From the NCBI GenBank assembly GCA_964409645.1, contig CAYPEK010000001.1, positions 124,001-188,000 on the forward strand: a stretch of DNA of 64,000 nt. Direction: 5' to 3'. The stretch is from CAYPEK01 sp964409645. Its GTDB lineage: Bacteria; UBP15; UBA6099. Below the pieces are notes generated by a model. That model searched no databases, was not told where the DNA came from, and saw nothing but the letters and a program-made list of their open reading frames with translations. Of this stretch, positions 59,436 to 64,000 are shown piece by piece (the first letter of the stretch is position 1; every line of letters begins with the position of its first letter). The translations under genes and the position numbers were made by a program.

Positions 59436-59801
59436 TTAAATCCGGATTTTAGTTTGTGCTTCGTTTTCCCACACGCGCTGGAGGTATGAGTGGAACGCGA
59501 CGGCGTCCTTGTGGAAGGAGTGCGGCGCGCGCGGGATGAGTTCGAGATAGACGCACCAAGGCTCTTCCTTGTTCTCGAAAACATGCTGCCTGAAGATGAA
59601 GAATCCCTGAAGAGATTCGACGAACATGAACGAGAAGTAGTTGTCGAAGTTGTCGATCGGCGGTTGGAAGTTGAAGGCGTGCGTGATATCGAACCGGAAT
59701 CCGGGGCGCGTGTATGCGTAGTATCCGGTGGGGTTTGCTTCGAACGTCATAATTTCCTCGTCGCGATAGAATGCGTTTTGGAGATTATCGAGAAAATCCA
59801 T
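59436..59801 (-). CDS. Hypothetical protein rich in aromatic residues
   Basis: 121 residues from the ATG at 59801, which follows GGTGG; an upstream ATG at 59852 overlaps a TATAAT sequence that looks like a promoter -10 box. I do not recognise the family. The protein is very rich in Phe and Tyr ('FNFQPPIDNFDNYFSFMFVE', 'GFFIFRQHVFENKEEPWC'), with an acidic N-terminus and no signal peptide or membrane helix. It converges with the STAS gene. Confidence 0.65.
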   Translation of the reverse strand: MDFLDNLQNAFYRDEEIMTFEANPTGYYAYTRPGFRFDITHAFNFQPPIDNFDNYFSFMFVESLQGFFIFRQHVFENKEEPWCVYLELIPRAPHSFHKDAVAFHSYLQRVWENEAQTKIRI

Positions 59802-59887
59802 AGAGCCACCGTCGCGCCGCCGGGCAGGCTGTTTCCGCGCTTCGATTTCCATTATATCCCGCGTGTTGTAGAATTTACAGGGTGTTG

Positions 59888-59999
59888 GGGTCAGGCCATG
59901 AATTGTGAATTGAGATGAATCGATTTGAAATCCTGATACCGAAAGTAATGCGTGTATATTCGTGAATCGCTCAATTCACAATTCACGGCCTGACCCCGA
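59888..59999. repeat. GGGGTCAGGCC palindromic repeat, copy 1
   Basis: GGGGTCAGGCCATGAATTGT with GAATTGAG at the left end is the inverted complement of CTCAATTCACAATTCACGGC with CTGACCCC at the right end. About 45 bases lie between the arms. It ends just before the YjbQ gene. The ends recall sequences next to REP-associated tyrosine transposases. Confidence 0.8.
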
Positions 60000-60016
60000 A
60001 ACTGCGGCGGTGTGTC

Positions 60017-60433
60017 ATGGTTAAGAAATCCGAGATTGCTCTGCAGACGAAGGGTAACGGCGCGATGGCGGACATCACGGACGATGTAGCGCGCGCGGTG
60101 TCCGAATCGGGTATGAGTGACGGCATAGCGGTGGTTTTCGTTCCGGGCGCAACGGGTGGCCTGACGACGATCGAATACGAGGGCGGTCTCGTGCGCGATT
60201 TTTCCGAACTGATGGAGCGGCTGGCGCCGGAGAGCCGGGACTATCATCACAACGAGCGCTGGGGCGACGGTAACGGCCACTCGCACGTTCGCGCGTCGCT
60301 GCTGGGGCCGTCGATCACGGTTCCGTTTTCGGACGGGCGTCTGACGCTCGGCACATGGCAGCAGATTGTGTTTGTGGATTTCGACACTCGGCCTCGTGCG
60401 CGGAAGCTGGTTGTGCAGCTTGTGGGCGAGTAA
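60017..60433 (+). CDS. yjbQ: YjbQ family (UPF0047) protein
   Basis: 138 residues, full length. Family blocks: 'GMSDGIAVVFVPGATGGLTTIEYE', 'NERWGDGNGHSHVRASLLGPSITVPFSDGRLTLGTWQQIVFVDFD'. The conserved His in 'GNGHSHVRA' and the 'LGTWQQI' block are typical. Members have been linked to a secondary thiamine-phosphate synthase activity, but the physiological role is uncertain. The gene lies between two copies of the GGGGTCAGGCC repeat. Confidence 0.88.
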   Translation: MVKKSEIALQTKGNGAMADITDDVARAVSESGMSDGIAVVFVPGATGGLTTIEYEGGLVRDFSELMERLAPESRDYHHNERWGDGNGHSHVRASLLGPSITVPFSDGRLTLGTWQQIVFVDFDTRPRARKLVVQLVGE

Positions 60434-60446
60434 AGAAAAAGGTATT

Positions 60447-60546
60447 GGGGTCAGGCCATAAATTTTGAATTGAGATGGGCTGATTTAGAATCACGATACC
60501 TATGGTTTTTAAAGTTCGCTCAATTCACAATTCACGGCCTGACCCC
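60447..60546. repeat. GGGGTCAGGCC palindromic repeat, copy 2
   Basis: The same arms as 59888-59999 with a somewhat different centre (the left arm has TAAATTTTGAATTGAG). The two copies flank the YjbQ gene at 17 and 13 bases from it. Confidence 0.8.
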
Positions 60547-60645
60547 TGCACGGAGGCACAGAGAAAGATAAAAACGAGAACAATAAAGATAAAAAATTGA
60601 ATGAATATATTAAACGCAAACAATATATTCTGATTAGTGGGACAA

Positions 60646-62010
60646 ATGAAAAAAGAAGAATCGAAAAGCAAGATACCGGTCGTGTCGCTTGTGGGGCGTC
60701 CGAACGTGGGCAAGTCAACGCTGTTCAACCGGCTGATAGGGCGGCGGATAGCGATTGTGGACGACACGCCGGGCGTGACGCGGGACCGGATTTTCGGGCG
60801 TTGCGAGATGGGCGGCGTGCCGGTGTACCTTGTGGACACGGGCGGAATTTCGTCGTACGCGGACAAGTCGGAGATGGACCGGAACGTCGAGAAGCAGGTG
60901 ATGACGACGTTCGAGGATTCGGACTTGGTCGTGTTTGTCGTGGACGCTGTTGCGGGGCTGATGCCTGAGGACGAGTATGCGGCGAACGTGCTGCGGCGGT
61001 ACCGGCGGCAGGTGTTGCTGGTTGCCAACAAGGCCGACAACGAAAAGCTCGCGGCGGCCGCGGCGGCGGATTTCTACAAGCTCGGTTTCGGCGAGCCGAC
61101 GCCGGTTTCGTCCGCGCATGGGATAAACATCGAAGATCTAAAGCAAAAGATAGCGCCGCTGCTGCCGCCGGTCGAGGTTGCGGTGCGCACCGGGCCGCCG
61201 CTTAGGTTCTGCGTGGCGGGCCGGCCGAACGTGGGTAAGTCGTCGATCGTCAACGCAATTCTCGGAGAGGAGCGGTGCGTGGTTTCGTCCGTGCCGGGCA
61301 CGACGCGCGACCGCGTGGACACCGAGTTCGAGCGCGACGGCCGCCATTTCGTGATAGTGGACACCGCCGGCATAAGAAAGCACAGGACGAGGATGGATCG
61401 GCTCGAATTTTTCAGTTCGACGCGTGCGCGCCGCGCGATCGTCGAGTCGGACGTCACGGTGCTCGTGCTCGACGGGCAGGAGGGCATCCTCGAGGGCGAC
61501 AAGAAGGTGGCCGCCGAGATCATGGATATGAAGAAGGGTCTCGTGATCGCGGTGAACAAGATGGACCTGATCGAGGAACCGGATTTCGAGCGCTTCACGA
61601 ACTACCTCGGCAGGGAGGCTCCGTTCCTGCGGTATTCTCCCGTTATTTACATGTCGGCGCTGAAGGGCGAGGGCATCGGCGACTTGCTCGACATGCTGAT
61701 CGAGGTGAACGTGCGGATGAACGAAATGCTTCCGCTCGAACTGCTCAGAAACGTGATTTACGACGTGCGCGCGCTGTACTCGCCGCGCTCGAAGGGCACG
61801 CGCATCGGAGAAATCAAGAGCGTCACGCACGACCGCACGAACCCGCCGCGGATAGTGATCCGTGTAAACGATACCGAGCTGTTCCAGCCCGCTTATGTGC
61901 GGCTGATCGAGAATCAGATAAGGTCGGTGTTCAACCTGCAGGGTGTGCCGCTCGACCTGACTCTGACGTCGCCGCCTAAGAAGAGCAACAAGCGGCCGAC
62001 CCGGTCATGA
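60646..62010 (+). CDS. der: GTPase Der (EngA), ribosome assembly factor
   Basis: 454 residues from the ATG at 60646. Two tandem GTPase domains: G1 'GRPNVGKST' near residue 20 with 'DDTPGVTRDRIFG' and 'DTGG', and a second 'GRPNVGKSS' near residue 190 with 'VPGTTRDRVDT', 'DTAGIRKHRTR' and 'NKMD'. A C-terminal KH-like domain follows ('IVIRVNDTELFQPAYVRLIENQIRSVF'). Der is needed for 50S subunit maturation. The Shine-Dalgarno sequence is weak. Confidence 0.95.
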   Translation: MKKEESKSKIPVVSLVGRPNVGKSTLFNRLIGRRIAIVDDTPGVTRDRIFGRCEMGGVPVYLVDTGGISSYADKSEMDRNVEKQVMTTFEDSDLVVFVVDAVAGLMPEDEYAANVLRRYRRQVLLVANKADNEKLAAAAAADFYKLGFGEPTPVSSAHGINIEDLKQKIAPLLPPVEVAVRTGPPLRFCVAGRPNVGKSSIVNAILGEERCVVSSVPGTTRDRVDTEFERDGRHFVIVDTAGIRKHRTRMDRLEFFSSTRARRAIVESDVTVLVLDGQEGILEGDKKVAAEIMDMKKGLVIAVNKMDLIEEPDFERFTNYLGREAPFLRYSPVIYMSALKGEGIGDLLDMLIEVNVRMNEMLPLELLRNVIYDVRALYSPRSKGTRIGEIKSVTHDRTNPPRIVIRVNDTELFQPAYVRLIENQIRSVFNLQGVPLDLTLTSPPKKSNKRPTRS

Positions 62011-62256
62011 ATCTATAGGGGCGTGTGCAAAGTGCTCCTACGAAGCGGCAGAATAATTAGTAGCGGCGCGTTGCACACGCCCCATTCCGCGAAATAGCCG
62101 CAGATCAAACGACATGTAAGCGCAGACAAAACTACGAGTAAAGTTTTCTAAGAATATACAGATACTATTAATAGGCGACATGGCCGTACGTGTTTTTTTT
62201 AAAGATTTCCGCGCGTTGCCGGTAGCGCCCGGCGGCGCGGCGAAACGGAAAATTCG
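62011..62256. other. Spacer with two GTAGGGGC-type repeats
   Basis: ATAGGGGCGTGTGCAAAGTG (62014 onward) and GCGCGTTGCACACGCCCC (62060-62086) are variants of the short palindromic repeat. The rest is unremarkable; no gene is seen. Confidence 0.6.
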
Positions 62257-63315
62257 ATGGAGAACTATTATTTCTATCTTTTGATATTTGCTGCCGCTCT
62301 TGTGGTGGCTGTGTTTACGACGCCGCAGTTCATCAAGCTCGCGGTGAAACTCGGGGCGGTGGACCAGCCGGGGCCGCGCCGCGTGAACGTCAAACCGATC
62401 ACGCGCATGGGCGGGCCGGCGATGTTCCTCGGTTTCACGGCGGCGGTTGTTGTGGCTGTTATTCTGCGCAAGGTGCCGCCGATGTACGCGATCGGCGTGT
62501 TGTCGGGCAGCGCGATCGTGTTCGGGGTCGGCCTCTGGGACGACCTTCGCTCGCTGAAGCCGGTGCCGAAGCTGCTCGCGCACATCACCGCTGGCTGTGT
62601 CGCCTTCGGATTCGGTGTCCGGATTTCGTTCGTGACCAATCCGTTCGGCGGCGGCATGATAATTCTCCCGGAATGGGTTTCGTTAGCAGTCACCGTATTC
62701 TGGCTGATCGGCACGACGAACGCGATGAACCTGATCGACGGGCTGGACGGACTCGCTGCCGGGATCGTAACCATCGCGACGCTGACGTTCTTCCTCGTCG
62801 CCAACGGCCACGGGCAGACGGACAGCGCGCTGATGTCGCTCGCGCTCGCGGGCGCGGCGGGCGGTTTCCTACGCTGGAACTTCTATCCCGCCAAAACGAT
62901 CATGGGCGATTCCGGCGCGTACTTCCTCGGATTCACGGCGGCGGCACTCGCCGTCAACGGAGCGTTCAAAAGCACAACCGCGATCACTCTGCTCGTGCCG
63001 ATTTTCGCGCTCGGGCTTCCGATATTCGACACAACGTTCGCGATCGCCCGCCGGCTGCACGACCACAAACCGGTGATGCACGAGGCGGACAAGAAGCACG
63101 TACACCACAGGTTGCTCGCGTCCGGCTTCAACCACCGTCAGACGGTGATGGTATGCTATCTGATCACGCTTGCGCTCAGCGCGGCCGCACTCGCGATCGG
63201 GAAGGAATGGCTGCTCGCGGTGTATCTCTTCGCGGCGGTGGTGGCGCTGGTGGTGTTGCTGATCGGCGTCGGAAAAGTCGTCAAAAGAAAAAAGGAAAGA
63301 GTCGAAATAAACTAG
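62257..63315 (+). CDS. Polyprenyl-phosphate HexNAc-1-phosphate transferase (WecA/TagO-like)
   Basis: 352 residues with about ten membrane segments. MraY/WecA family blocks: 'DQPGPRRVNVKPITRMGGPAMF', 'VGLWDDLRSLKPVPKLL' (DD), 'NAMNLIDGLDGLAAG' (NxxNxxDGxDGL) and 'HHRLLASGFNHRQTVM' (HHH-type loop). It transfers a HexNAc-1-phosphate from a UDP sugar to undecaprenyl phosphate to start surface polysaccharide synthesis. It lies two bases before wecB, so the two act together. Confidence 0.92.
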   Translation: MENYYFYLLIFAAALVVAVFTTPQFIKLAVKLGAVDQPGPRRVNVKPITRMGGPAMFLGFTAAVVVAVILRKVPPMYAIGVLSGSAIVFGVGLWDDLRSLKPVPKLLAHITAGCVAFGFGVRISFVTNPFGGGMIILPEWVSLAVTVFWLIGTTNAMNLIDGLDGLAAGIVTIATLTFFLVANGHGQTDSALMSLALAGAAGGFLRWNFYPAKTIMGDSGAYFLGFTAAALAVNGAFKSTTAITLLVPIFALGLPIFDTTFAIARRLHDHKPVMHEADKKHVHHRLLASGFNHRQTVMVCYLITLALSAAALAIGKEWLLAVYLFAAVVALVVLLIGVGKVVKRKKERVEIN

Positions 63316-63317
63316 GC

Positions 63318-64000
63318 ATGGAAAAGCTCAAGGTGTGTTCGGTCTTCGGCACGCGTCCGGAGGCGATAAAAATGGCGCCGGTGGTGCTCGAGCTGCTCAA
63401 GCGCCCGGAGTGCGACCATAAGCTGATTGTCACCGGCCAGCACCGCGCGATGCTCGACCAGATGCTCGCGCTGTTCGGCCTCAAGCCGGACTACGACCTC
63501 AACATAATGCTCGCGCGGCAGACGCTGACGCAGATCACGACGCGCGCGCTCGAAGGAATGATGGGCGTGCTCGAAGAGGCGCGGCCGGACGTCGTGCTCG
63601 TGCACGGCGACACTTCGACGTCGTTCGTGGCGTCGCTCGCGGCGTACTACGCGCAGACGGCGATCGGGCACGTCGAGGCGGGCCTTCGCACCGGCGAGCG
63701 CTACAATCCGTTCCCGGAGGAGATGAACCGCCGCCTCACCGACGCGCTCGCGGACATTTATTTCGCACCGACGGTTTCCGCCAAAGAGCAGCTCCTGCGC
63801 GAGAACATCGAGCAGCGCCGCATTTTTGTCACCGGCAACACGGTGATCGACGCGCTGCTGATGGTCGCCGGGCGGCCCGCGCCGACGGACCTGATTCCGG
63901 ATGTGCCGGCGGACGCCGACGTCGTGCTCGTCGAAGCGCACAGGCGCGAGAACCTCGGCGAACCGATGCGAGAGATATGCCTTGCGATCAGAGACGTCGT
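63318..64000 (+). CDS. wecB: UDP-N-acetylglucosamine 2-epimerase (non-hydrolysing), 5' part
   Basis: The ATG at 63318 opens a frame that runs off the window after 227 codons. The N-terminus 'KVCSVFGTRPEAIKMAPVV' is the family signature, followed by 'VTGQHRAMLDQML', 'LVHGDTSTSFVASLAAYY', 'IGHVEAGLRTGERYNPFPEEMNRRLTD' and 'VEAHRRENLG'. It converts UDP-GlcNAc to UDP-ManNAc. Directly after the WecA-like gene, it suggests a surface-glycan pathway that uses ManNAc. The C-terminal half is outside. Confidence 0.93.
   Translation, partial: MEKLKVCSVFGTRPEAIKMAPVVLELLKRPECDHKLIVTGQHRAMLDQMLALFGLKPDYDLNIMLARQTLTQITTRALEGMMGVLEEARPDVVLVHGDTSTSFVASLAAYYAQTAIGHVEAGLRTGERYNPFPEEMNRRLTDALADIYFAPTVSAKEQLLRENIEQRRIFVTGNTVIDALLMVAGRPAPTDLIPDVPADADVVLVEAHRRENLGEPMREICLAIRDV

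Noticed and set aside
1..64000. CRISPR arrays, tRNA and rRNA genes
   Set aside because: No regularly spaced direct repeats and no tRNA-like or rRNA-like sequence were recognised by eye. A covariance search (tRNAscan, Infernal) would settle this.

Overview
The window is a GC-rich bacterial contig from what looks like an anaerobic, Gram-negative organism. Evidence for an outer membrane is a TonB-type energy transducer and a 1,208-residue protein ending in an aromatic-terminated beta strand. Evidence for anaerobic life is an NADH-linked [FeFe]-hydrogenase with all three maturases, an aldehyde:ferredoxin oxidoreductase, a glycyl radical enzyme with its activase, a minimal SufC/SufB pair and IspG. 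I cannot name the phylum. A 100-base run of N at 55642-55741 shows that this is a scaffolded assembly.

Left part (1-17.6 kb), mostly minus strand: the end of a YfhO-like membrane protein, a ComM/YifB ATPase, a crotonase, an aldehyde:ferredoxin oxidoreductase, and a compact run (glutamine amidotransferase-like protein, GHMP kinase, glutamine-synthetase-like ligase, SDR, glutamine synthetase) that may be one operon. Then come TonB, an RlmI-type methyltransferase, an orphan solute-binding protein and a secreted phosphoesterase. At 17.58-18.3 kb an AT-rich non-coding stretch carries two perfect DnaA boxes. Gene orientation changes there from mainly minus to mainly plus, so it is a candidate replication origin.

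Middle (18.3-27.8 kb): a conserved protein sandwiched by two copies of a ~175 bp repeat, the large outer-membrane-like protein, and a low-GC island at 23.3-25.4 kb. I read this island as a complete retron: promoter, structured msr-msd RNA, an NDT-like effector with a probable DNA-binding tail, and a reverse transcriptase with NAxxH and YxDD motifs, in the order known for Retron-Eco1 (Ec86). It is followed by a sugar:cation symporter.

Hydrogenase region (27.6-42.9 kb): a regulatory operon (DRTGG proteins, an RsbW-like kinase, a HydS-like putative sensory hydrogenase), a structural operon (HydC, HndB-like, a HydB-GltD fusion, a PHP protein, a HATPase, HydA), then hydG, hydF, hydE and a Cys-rich U32-like protein. 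Two Rex-type palindromes, a probable attenuator and a 17-codon leader ORF suggest control by the NADH/NAD+ ratio plus RNA-level control.

Right part (42.9-64 kb): an SGNH hydrolase, a secreted propeller-like protein, smsC/smsB, a radical SAM-glycosyltransferase-ispG operon, a discoidin-like protein, an FmdB zinc ribbon, a GH1 glycosidase, a glycyl radical enzyme with an N-terminal SCP2-like domain and its activase, a STAS protein, YjbQ flanked by palindromic repeats, Der, a WecA/TagO-like transferase and the start of wecB. Several short dispersed repeat families sit between genes.
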